Shown here piece after piece: positions 5,436 to 11,417 of a DNA stretch of 11,417 bases. The DNA is taken from assembly GCA_000493965.1 (NCBI GenBank), contig AWNV01000058.1, positions 1-11,417 on the forward strand, read 5' to 3'. The number at the start of each line of letters is the position of its first letter. The first letter of the stretch is position 1. Origin of the DNA: Candidatus Aminicenans sakinawicola JGI OTU-1 (GTDB lineage: Bacteria; Acidobacteriota; Aminicenantia; Aminicenantales; Aminicenantaceae). A program made the position numbers and the translations under genes. The notes under the pieces were generated by a model that did not search any database, was not told the DNA's origin, and was given only the letters and a program-made list of their open reading frames with translations.

Positions 5436-8400
5436 ATGGATATTAGGCATTCGCTAGGAGCGAGCCCGAGAATCGATTTTGACCAAGTGAGAATAAGTAT
5501 TGCATCACCAGAAAGAATAAAGAACTGGTCATGGGGGGAAGTAACAAAACCTGAAACTATCAATTACAGGACGTTTAAACCTGAGAAAGACGGGCTTTTC
5601 TGTGCGAAAATTTTCGGTCCAATAAATGATTATGAATGCCTTTGTGGAAAGTACAAGCGTATGAAGTACAGGGGAATTATTTGTGAGAGATGTGGAGTCG
5701 AAGTGACACGTTCTAAAGTTCGCCGAGAGAGAATGGGCCATATTCAGCTTGCATCTCCAGTAGCTCATATATGGTTTTTTAAGGGAGCCCCAAGCCGCAT
5801 AGGGCTTGTTCTTGACCTTTCTATAAAAGATCTGGAGAAAGTTCTGTATTTTGAGTCTTACATTGTAATTAATCCAGGGGAAACACCTCTCCACGAAAGA
5901 CAGCTTTTGACCGAGGAAGAAAATAAAGATGCACAGGAAAAATATGGGGACGAGTTTGAGGCTTCGATTGGGGCTGAAGCAATAAAAAAACTTCTTGAGC
6001 GGATCGATATAAATAAAGAAAGTGAACGGTTGAGAAAGCTTATGAAAGAAGAGACCTCTCAGCAGAGGAAGCTTCGTCATGCAAAGAGACTAAGGGTTTT
6101 CAAAGCTCTCAAGATATCCGGGAACCATCCTGAGTGGATGATTCTTGACATCATTCCTGTCATTCCTCCAGATTTAAGGCCTTTGGTCCGTTTAGATGGC
6201 GGCCGTTTTGCAACTTCTGATCTGAATGATCTTTACCGCAGGGTGATTAACAGAAATAATCGTTTGAAAAAGCTAATTGAGCTGAAGGCTCCGGAGTTAA
6301 TTATTCGCAATGAGAAAAGAATGCTTCAAGAAGCAGTCGATGCTCTTTTTGATAATGGAAAAAGAGGCCGTATCCACCTAGGGGCAAATAGAAGACCTCT
6401 AAAATCTTTAAGTGAGGCACTTAGAGGGAAACAAGGGCGATTTCGTCAGAATCTTCTTGGTAAGCGAGTTGATTATTCAGGTAGATCAGTTATTGTTGTC
6501 GGGCCTGAGCTTAAGCTCAACCAGTGTGGATTACCGAAAAAGATGGCTTTGGAGTTATTTAAACCTTTTATTTTCCATAAATTAGAAAAAGAAGGACTTG
6601 TTCCAAGCGTGAAAGTTGCCAGAGAATGGCATGAACAGGAAAAGCCTGAAGTTTGGGATTATCTGGAAGAAGTTGTTAAAGAACATCCTATATTATTAAA
6701 CCGAGCACCTACTCTTCACCGTTTGGGGATTCAGGCATTTGAACCTCTTTTGGTTGAAGGAAAGGCCATTCAGATTCATCCGTTAGTTTGTGCTGGCTTT
6801 AATGCAGATTTTGATGGAGACCAGATGGCTGTTCATGTTCCTCTTTCTGTTGAAGCCCAGATTGAAGCTCAGACTTTAATGCTCTCCACGAATAACATTC
6901 TTTCTCCTGCAAACGGTATGCCGTTAGCTGTTCCAAGCCAGGATATGGTTTTAGGGTGCTATTATTTGAGCTTGGAAATGAAAGGACAGAAAGGAGAAGG
7001 CCGCATGTTCAGTTCTGCTGATGAGGTTTTATTAGCGCTGGAAAGTAAAGAAGTTGGGCTTCAGGCAAATATAAAGATGAAATTCAATGGTCATTTTATG
7101 AATTTATCGACTTTTTATGATGATCAAGCAGTGTTGTCATGCCCTATAGTGGAAATTGATAATGGGATTATCGAAACAACTCCTGGAAGGATTATCCTCA
7201 ACGGTATTCTTCCTGATAGAATCCCTTTTATTAATGGTAATTTAAAAAAGAAGGGGATTGAAAGACTAGTTTACTACGTTTATTTGAAGCAGGGTTCTGA
7301 ATCCACGGTGAAGACACTGGATGAGATGAAGACACTGGGGTTTCATTATGCTACAATGGCAGGTTTTTCTTTAGGAATAGATGATTTTATTATTCCGAAA
7401 GAAAAATCAGTATTTGTTGAGAAAGCTCAAGAGGAAGTCCAGCATATCGAAAATCTTTATAGAGAGGGAGTTGTCTCGGCAAGAGAACGTTTTAATCGTG
7501 TTGTCGAGATATGGGGTTCTCTTACAGATAGAATATCAATTGCGATGATTGAGAATATGCGAAAAGTCAGTTTAGAAAGTGGTAAATTGAACCCTTTATT
7601 TGTTATGTCTGACTCAGGCTCACGTGGAAACAAACAGCAGATTCGTCAATTGGCAGGCATGCGGGGCTTGATGAGCAAACCGTCTGGAGAAATTATTGAG
7701 ACGCCGATTATTTCGAATTTACGTGAGGGGCTCAATGTCTTACAGTATTTTATCTCTACTCATGGAGCACGAAAAGGTCTGGCAGATACGGCCTTGAAGA
7801 CTGCCAATTCTGGTTATCTAACCCGTAAACTTGTAGATGTGTCTCAGGAAGTCATTGTAGATGAATATGATTGTGGAACATTAAAGGGGATAAATGTTTC
7901 AGCCATCGTTGAGAATGGCGAACTTGTTGAGCCATTTGTGGACAGGATTTTCGGGCGCATTTCTTTAGAAACTGTGTCTTGCCCCGATACAAATGAAGTA
8001 ATCGTAAATGTGAATGAAGAGATTACAGGAAAAATAGCTCAGAAATTAGAAAATTTGGGTATTGAAAAGATGAAGATACGCTCTGTCTTGGCCTGCGGAT
8101 CTAAGAAAGGTGTTTGTCAGCTTTGCTATGGCCGTGATATGGCATCAGGTTCCCTTGTAGAACTTGGAGTAGCAGTTGGTGTTATTGCTGCAGAGTCAAT
8201 AGGGGAACCTGGGACCCAGCTGACAATGAGAACATTTCATGTGGGCGGAATAGCAATGGGAAGTGCAGAAAAGTCTAAAATAGAAGCAAAAAATGATGGA
8301 GTAATAAAGTTCAATAATTTGAAATATGTCAAAAATGAAGAGGGGACTATCATTGTAGTCAACCGGAATGCAAACATTGCAATTCTTGACCACAGAGGAA

Positions 8401-9581
8401 GAGAAGTGGAACATTATCAGGTTCCTTATGGTGCGAAAATAGTAGTTGATGATGGGAAAGAGGTGAAAAAACGGCAAGAATTTGCCGAATGGGACCCTTT
8501 CAACACATTTATAATAAGTGAAGAAAATGGTACTGTTAATTTCCATGATGTTGTTCTGGGAATTACAATGGAAGAAGTCCAGGATGAATTTACAGGGTTG
8601 ATTACTCAGGTAATTATCAACCCTAAAGATGAGAAAATGCAGCCCCAGATCAAATTGGTGGATAAGGTTAGCTTGGATAATAACAATAAACCCAGGATGC
8701 TAAGAAAATACTTTTTGCCTTCTGGGGCAAATTTAGAAGTCAAAGATAAAGATACTGTCCATACAGGAACAGTTTTAGCTAAAATACCAAGAGAAGCCGC
8801 AAGGACAAAAGATATTACAGGAGGGTTACCTAGGGCAGAGGAGCTTTTTGAAGCAAGACATCCTAAAGTACCTTCGATCATTTCTGAGATAGATGGAGTT
8901 GTGAAATTTGGCGGCCTTGTAAGAGGCCACAGGAAGCTGACGGTTCATAATGAACGAGGTGGTGAGAGGGAATACTTTATTCCTAAAGGAGCCCATTTAA
9001 GTGTAGGAGAGGGAGAGAGAGTAATGGCAGGTACTCCTCTTATGGATGGACCTGTTGATCCTCATGACATCTTAAAAGTGCTTGGAGAAAAGGAACTGGC
9101 AGAATATCTTTTGCGAGAGGTACAGGAAGTATACAGATTGCAGGGAGTTGCAATCAATGATAAGCATATTGAAATAATTATCCGTCAGATGCTGCACTGG
9201 GTGAAAGTGGAAGAAGTTGGCGATACAGAGTTTTTAGTAGATGAACAGGTCGACAGGTTTGTTTTCCAGGAAGAAAATGAAAAAGTCATAAAAAATGGTG
9301 GAAAGCCGGCTAAAGCCAGACCCTTACTTCTTGGGATTACTAAAAGTGCATTAAGTACTGAAAGCTTTATTGCGGCTGCATCCTTTCAGGAGACAACGAG
9401 AGTTTTAACGGAAGCAAGCCTTTATGGAAAGATTGATCATCTACGCCGCCTGAAAGAAAACATCATTATGGGGAGACTTATTCCTGCAGGAACGGGCTAT
9501 AAGTACTATCGGAATGTCGAATTAGAAGAAGAAAAAGAGGAGGAAACTGGACTGGAAATTGACACTCAAGTAGAGAAGTAA
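5436..9581 (+). CDS. rpoC: DNA-directed RNA polymerase subunit beta'
   Basis: The beta' subunit, 1381 residues, carries the catalytic magnesium site. In order it shows the N-terminal zinc-binding domain with C68, C70, C83 and C86 (YECLCGKYK...CERCGVEV), the PPDLRPLV/DGGRFATSDLNDLYRRVINRN rudder and coiled-coil region, and the active-site motif NADFDGDQM at residues 456-464 (Mg-binding D458, D460, D462). It also has the bridge-helix/funnel region, the second zinc site (C813, C887, C894, C897), and the trigger-loop motif LTMRTFH near 929-935. An SI3-like insertion follows (about 940-1120), then the conserved GVAINDKHIEIIIRQML and the GITKSALSTESFIAAASFQETTRVL end. An acidic tail replaces the longer E. 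coli tail. ATG 5436 is preferred because AAGGAG at 5423-5428 is 7 nt upstream. ATG 5433 shares one base with the rpoB TGA, is only 4 nt from that site, and would add one Met. The junction implies translational coupling with rpoB. Confidence 0.98.
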   Translation: MDIRHSLGASPRIDFDQVRISIASPERIKNWSWGEVTKPETINYRTFKPEKDGLFCAKIFGPINDYECLCGKYKRMKYRGIICERCGVEVTRSKVRRERMGHIQLASPVAHIWFFKGAPSRIGLVLDLSIKDLEKVLYFESYIVINPGETPLHERQLLTEEENKDAQEKYGDEFEASIGAEAIKKLLERIDINKESERLRKLMKEETSQQRKLRHAKRLRVFKALKISGNHPEWMILDIIPVIPPDLRPLVRLDGGRFATSDLNDLYRRVINRNNRLKKLIELKAPELIIRNEKRMLQEAVDALFDNGKRGRIHLGANRRPLKSLSEALRGKQGRFRQNLLGKRVDYSGRSVIVVGPELKLNQCGLPKKMALELFKPFIFHKLEKEGLVPSVKVAREWHEQEKPEVWDYLEEVVKEHPILLNRAPTLHRLGIQAFEPLLVEGKAIQIHPLVCAGFNADFDGDQMAVHVPLSVEAQIEAQTLMLSTNNILSPANGMPLAVPSQDMVLGCYYLSLEMKGQKGEGRMFSSADEVLLALESKEVGLQANIKMKFNGHFMNLSTFYDDQAVLSCPIVEIDNGIIETTPGRIILNGILPDRIPFINGNLKKKGIERLVYYVYLKQGSESTVKTLDEMKTLGFHYATMAGFSLGIDDFIIPKEKSVFVEKAQEEVQHIENLYREGVVSARERFNRVVEIWGSLTDRISIAMIENMRKVSLESGKLNPLFVMSDSGSRGNKQQIRQLAGMRGLMSKPSGEIIETPIISNLREGLNVLQYFISTHGARKGLADTALKTANSGYLTRKLVDVSQEVIVDEYDCGTLKGINVSAIVENGELVEPFVDRIFGRISLETVSCPDTNEVIVNVNEEITGKIAQKLENLGIEKMKIRSVLACGSKKGVCQLCYGRDMASGSLVELGVAVGVIAAESIGEPGTQLTMRTFHVGGIAMGSAEKSKIEAKNDGVIKFNNLKYVKNEEGTIIVVNRNANIAILDHRGREVEHYQVPYGAKIVVDDGKEVKKRQEFAEWDPFNTFIISEENGTVNFHDVVLGITMEEVQDEFTGLITQVIINPKDEKMQPQIKLVDKVSLDNNNKPRMLRKYFLPSGANLEVKDKDTVHTGTVLAKIPREAARTKDITGGLPRAEELFEARHPKVPSIISEIDGVVKFGGLVRGHRKLTVHNERGGEREYFIPKGAHLSVGEGERVMAGTPLMDGPVDPHDILKVLGEKELAEYLLREVQEVYRLQGVAINDKHIEIIIRQMLHWVKVEEVGDTEFLVDEQVDRFVFQEENEKVIKNGGKPAKARPLLLGITKSALSTESFIAAASFQETTRVLTEASLYGKIDHLRRLKENIIMGRLIPAGTGYKYYRNVELEEEKEEETGLEIDTQVEK

Positions 9582-9607
9582 CTTTTGTGTTAAGTATTTT
9601 GAATTCC

Positions 9608-9636
9608 TTGACATAGAAAAGTGTTTTTGCTATTAT
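9608..9636 (+). promoter_or_regulatory. Predicted sigma70 promoter for rpsL-rpsG-fusA
   Basis: A perfect -35 box TTGACA (9608-9613), a 17-bp spacer and a -10 box TATTAT (9631-9636, 5 of 6 bases of TATAAT) lie in the gap after rpoC. The run upstream (9582-9605) is AT-rich and could help as an UP-like element. Transcription would start near 9643, giving a leader of about 87 nt before rpsL. This near-consensus site is where an independent str-operon promoter would be expected. Read-through from rpoBC may add to it, since no terminator is evident in the gap. Confidence 0.82.
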
Positions 9637-9642
9637 CCTGAC

Positions 9643-9677
9643 ATTCATTCCGAGGGATTTTTTAGGTCGGGATGAGT
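9643..9677 (+). promoter_or_regulatory. Leader hairpin 1 of the rpsL operon mRNA
   Basis: Bases 9643-9653 (ATTCATTCCGA) pair with 9667-9677 (TCGGGATGAGT) to give 11 bp, two of them G-U, around a 13-nt loop. The stem would begin at or next to the predicted first nucleotide of the transcript. No T-run follows, so it does not look like an intrinsic terminator of rpoC. Possible roles are 5'-end mRNA protection or a binding site for an autoregulating ribosomal protein. The DNA inverted repeat could also be an operator. The function is inferred. Confidence 0.6.
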
Positions 9678-9699
9678 TAACGTGAATAATTCAGGTTAA
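9677..9699 (+). promoter_or_regulatory. Leader hairpin 2 of the rpsL operon mRNA (imperfect)
   Basis: TTAAC (9677-9681) pairs with GTTAA (9695-9699) and TGAA (9683-9686) with TTCA (9690-9693). They are separated by a symmetric G-G mismatch (9682/9694) and capped by a 3-nt loop. The hairpin is AT-rich and weaker than the preceding one, with which it shares one base. It ends 15 nt before the AGAGGAG ribosome binding site of rpsL, which stays single-stranded in this fold. Confidence 0.4.
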
Positions 9700-9729
9700 A
9701 TAATTATATGGTGCAGAGGAGTAAATTAA

Positions 9730-10107
9730 GTGCCGACTATTAATCAGTTAGTAAGAAAAGGAAGGACAAAAAGAAACTTTAAAAGCAAGTCCCCTGCTTT
9801 AGAGAGCTGTCCTCAAAAGAGGGGTGTTTGTACTCGAGTTTTTACAACAACACCCAAAAAACCTAATTCGGCCATGAGAAAAGTTGCAAGAATCAGGTTA
9901 ACGAATAATATAGAAGTAACGGGTTATATCCCGGGAATAGGACATAATCTTCAGGAGCACTCTATTGTGCTTATCAGAGGCGGGAGAGTCAAGGATTTAC
10001 CGGGAGTTAGGTACCATGTCATCCGTGGACCTTTAGATTGTGAGGGAGTTCAAGAACGGATTAAAGGAAGATCTAAATACGGGAGTAAAAAACCTAAGAG
10101 GAAATAG
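9730..10107 (+). CDS. rpsL: Small-subunit ribosomal protein S12
   Basis: A protein of 125 residues, the normal S12 size. S12 lines the decoding centre at the 30S interface and controls accuracy and tRNA selection. Visible signatures are MPTINQLVRKGR, SCPQKRGVCTRV (C27, C34), TTPKKPNSAMRK (39-51), GHNLQEHSIVLIRGGRVKDLPGVRYH (71-96, with D89, the residue methylthiolated by RimO in many bacteria) and RSKYGSKKPK at the end. K43 and K88, the positions classically changed in streptomycin-resistant mutants, are both the sensitive-type lysine. The start is GTG at 9730, with AGAGGAG at 9715-9721 and an 8-nt spacer, and MPTINQL is the standard N-terminus. It is the first gene behind the predicted promoter, and rpsG follows after 23 nt. 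Confidence 0.98.
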   Translation: MPTINQLVRKGRTKRNFKSKSPALESCPQKRGVCTRVFTTTPKKPNSAMRKVARIRLTNNIEVTGYIPGIGHNLQEHSIVLIRGGRVKDLPGVRYHVIRGPLDCEGVQERIKGRSKYGSKKPKRK

Positions 10108-10130
10108 GAATTGTACTAGAGGAGAAATAT

Positions 10131-10601
10131 ATGCCTAGAAGAGGAGCAGTAAAAAAGAGTAAGCTGAAACCCGACCATTTTTATAAAAGTACAATTATAT
10201 CTAAATTTATTAATGCAGTCATGAAAAAGGGCAAAAAGAGTTTGTCTGAAAAAATTGTCTATGGATCTATGGAACAAGTAAAGAAAAAGACGGGGCAAGA
10301 TCCCTTAAAGATATTTGGGAAAGCAGTTGAAAATGTGAAGCCTTTTCTGGAGACAAAATCTAGAAGAGTGGGAGGGGCAACATACCAGGTTCCTATAGAA
10401 GTTGATATTAACAGGTCAACTTCCCTTGCAGTAAGATGGATATTAAAGTATGCCAGAGACAGATCAGGAAAAAGCATGATAGACAAACTTACAGCCGAGA
10501 TTATTGATGCTGGAAACCACAAAGGTGGAGCGGTTAAAAAAAGAGAAGACACCCATAAAATGGCAGAAGCTAATAGAGCTTTTGCTCACTATAAATGGTA
10601 G
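10131..10601 (+). CDS. rpsG: Small-subunit ribosomal protein S7
   Basis: A protein of 156 residues, standard for S7. S7 nucleates assembly of the 30S head by binding the 3' major domain of 16S rRNA, and it lies near the E site and mRNA exit. Signatures are MPRRG at the start, KFINAVMKKGKKSLSEKIVY (25-44), KSRRVGGATYQVPIEV (76-91), and the closing GGAVKKREDTHKMAEANRAF then AHYKW. ATG 10131 has AGAGGAG at 10118-10124 with a 6-nt spacer. In E. coli, S7 represses the str operon by binding a structured rpsL-rpsG intergenic region of about 100 nt. Here the gap is only 23 nt, so that site is absent in its usual form; any autoregulation would have to act elsewhere, such as the structured leader upstream of rpsL. 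fusA follows after 45 nt. Confidence 0.98.
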   Translation: MPRRGAVKKSKLKPDHFYKSTIISKFINAVMKKGKKSLSEKIVYGSMEQVKKKTGQDPLKIFGKAVENVKPFLETKSRRVGGATYQVPIEVDINRSTSLAVRWILKYARDRSGKSMIDKLTAEIIDAGNHKGGAVKKREDTHKMAEANRAFAHYKW

Positions 10602-10635
10602 TTTTCCTAATAAAAGATTTAGCTAAAACAAAAAT

Positions 10636-10642
10636 GGAGAGA
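10636..10642 (+). promoter_or_regulatory. Shine-Dalgarno that supports the TTG start of fusA
   Basis: GGAGAGA lies 7 nt (counted from GGAG) before TTG 10647. No in-frame ATG or GTG occurs between the rpsG stop and the conserved RNIGIMAHIDAGKT segment. The nearby ATG at 10634 is in another frame. The first in-frame ATG (10692) lies inside the conserved segment just before the P-loop and would remove the normal N-terminus. Confidence 0.75.
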
Positions 10643-10646
10643 TACG

Positions 10647-11417
10647 TTGGTACATGGATATCCTATCGAACGAGTCAGAAATATAGGCATAATGGCTCAT
10701 ATCGATGCGGGGAAAACTACCACTACAGAACGCATTCTGTTTTTTACGGGTATTACCTATAAGATAGGTGAGGTAGATGAAGGCACAGCAGTTATGGATT
10801 GGATGGAGCAGGAACAAGAGCGGGGAATAACAATCACTTCGGCTGCAACAACTTGCAGCTGGAAAGACTGCCAGATAAATATTATTGACACCCCTGGACA
10901 CGTGGATTTTACGGTAGAAGTCGAGCGTTCTTTAAGGGTTCTCGACGGTGCAATTGTTATATTATGTGGAGTGGGTGGAGTAGAAGCACAATCCGGGACC
11001 GTATGGCGGCAGGCGGATCGATATCAAATCCCTCGGATAGTATATATAAACAAGATGGACAGGATAGGTGTAAATCCTGAAAAAGGCATAGAAGAAATAA
11101 AAAACAAACTTGGAGCCAAACCTCTAGTCATACAAATTCCTCTTGGAAAGGAAAAAAAATTCAGAGGTATTATTGACCTAATAGAAATGAAAGAAATAAG
11201 CTGGGGGAATGATTTCCCTGGATCAAAATATGAAGTCAAAGAAATCTCTAATGAATCCAGAGAAGAAGCAGAGATGAAAAGAGCCGAGATATTAGAACAA
11301 CTGAGTGAAGTAGATGATGTGTTAATGGAAAAGTATTTGGGTGAAGATCAGATTTCTCCGGAAGAAATAAGGAAATCTATCAGGAAAGCAACTATTTCTC
11401 TCCATGTTGTCCCTGTT
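10647..11417 (+). CDS. fusA: Translation elongation factor G, N-terminal part (truncated by window edge)
   Basis: The first 257 codons are present and the gene runs off the right edge; full EF-G is about 690-700 residues. EF-G is the GTPase that drives translocation of tRNA and mRNA on the ribosome and later helps recycle subunits. The GTPase motifs seen are G1 AHIDAGKT (17-24), the G2/switch I region with QERGITITSAATT (57-69), G3 DTPGHVD (81-87) and G4 NKMD (135-138). The G' subdomain begins after that (IQIPLG...FRGIIDLIEMK, then MEKYLGED at about 227-234). The start is TTG 10647, giving MVHGYPIERVRNIGI, a close match in length to MARTTPIERYRNIGI-type starts. Placement after rpsL-rpsG is the classical str order. 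Whether it is a canonical EF-G1 or a paralogue cannot be settled from this part, but the position favours the canonical copy. Confidence 0.96.
   Translation, partial: MVHGYPIERVRNIGIMAHIDAGKTTTTERILFFTGITYKIGEVDEGTAVMDWMEQEQERGITITSAATTCSWKDCQINIIDTPGHVDFTVEVERSLRVLDGAIVILCGVGGVEAQSGTVWRQADRYQIPRIVYINKMDRIGVNPEKGIEEIKNKLGAKPLVIQIPLGKEKKFRGIIDLIEMKEISWGNDFPGSKYEVKEISNESREEAEMKRAEILEQLSEVDDVLMEKYLGEDQISPEEIRKSIRKATISLHVVPV

Noticed and set aside
5529..6080. Open frame of 183 codons on the minus strand inside rpoC
   Set aside because: It is antisense to strongly conserved rpoC sequence, its product is a Phe/Leu/Lys-rich string with no recognisable domain, and it has no supporting context. It is a shadow of the AT-rich coding strand.
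7309..7338. 12-bp direct repeat (TGAAGACACTGG twice, 18 bp apart) in rpoC, suggestive of a small duplication
   Set aside because: The encoded KTLDEMKTLG stretch has the same length as the aligned E. coli segment, so no residues were gained; the repeat is probably coincidental.
8196..8546. Open frame of 116 codons on the minus strand inside rpoC
   Set aside because: It is antisense to the trigger-loop and SI3-like region of rpoC, and its product has no family features; the coding signal belongs to rpoC.
9643..9677. Hairpin read as an intrinsic terminator of rpoC
   Set aside because: The stem is followed by GTTAACGTG-type sequence and not a T-run, and it lies downstream of a strong promoter. 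A leader element fits better.
10602..10646. Search for a terminator, promoter or S7 site between rpsG and fusA
   Set aside because: The 45-nt gap is A-rich with no convincing stem-loop and no pair of promoter boxes; only the fusA ribosome binding site is supported.

Overview
The window is a core housekeeping block from a bacterial chromosome. All genes lie on the + strand, in the order rplA (3' end only), rplJ, rplL, rpoB, rpoC, rpsL, rpsG, fusA (5' part only). It joins the 'beta' ribosomal protein/RNA polymerase cluster to the 'str' cluster. I see no mobile element, CRISPR array, tRNA, rRNA or phage gene.

Organism: the DNA is AT-leaning, with AGA-rich arginine use and AT-rich gaps. RpoB carries segments aligning with both large E. 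coli beta insertions (SI1 in the lobe, SI2 before the GDELAPG motif), and RpoC carries an SI3-like segment in the trigger loop. This points to a Gram-negative-type lineage and away from Firmicutes or Actinobacteria. An extra RpoB segment at about residues 660-704 and the wording of S7 and L12 remind me of Acidobacteriota/Aminicenantota. That placement is from memory and weakly held.

Layout: bases 1-103 hold the C-terminus of L1. rplJ (GTG start) follows after 11 nt and rplL after another 14 nt. A 64-nt gap with only weak small hairpins leads to rpoB, and rpoB and rpoC are joined at a TGATGATG junction. The 148-nt gap after rpoC (9582-9729) holds a near-consensus sigma70 promoter. Its predicted transcript begins with an 11-bp hairpin and then a second imperfect hairpin before rpsL (GTG start). 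rpsG follows after 23 nt. fusA, read from a TTG start, runs off the right edge.

The genes work together in one process. L10/L12 form the ribosomal stalk that recruits elongation factors, including the EF-G encoded here. S12 and S7 shape the decoding centre and the small-subunit head. RpoB/RpoC form the catalytic core of RNA polymerase.

Most of the window is ordinary. The standout is an insertion of about 61 residues in the protrusion domain of RpoB with eight cysteines in zinc-knuckle pairs. Its first half repeats exactly the C-x-C-x12-C-x2-C spacing of the RpoC N-terminal zinc-binding domain and lies in a locally GC-rich patch. Secondary points are a basic N-terminal extension on L12, the lack of room for the classical L10 mRNA leader, the structured rpsL leader, and three non-ATG starts.
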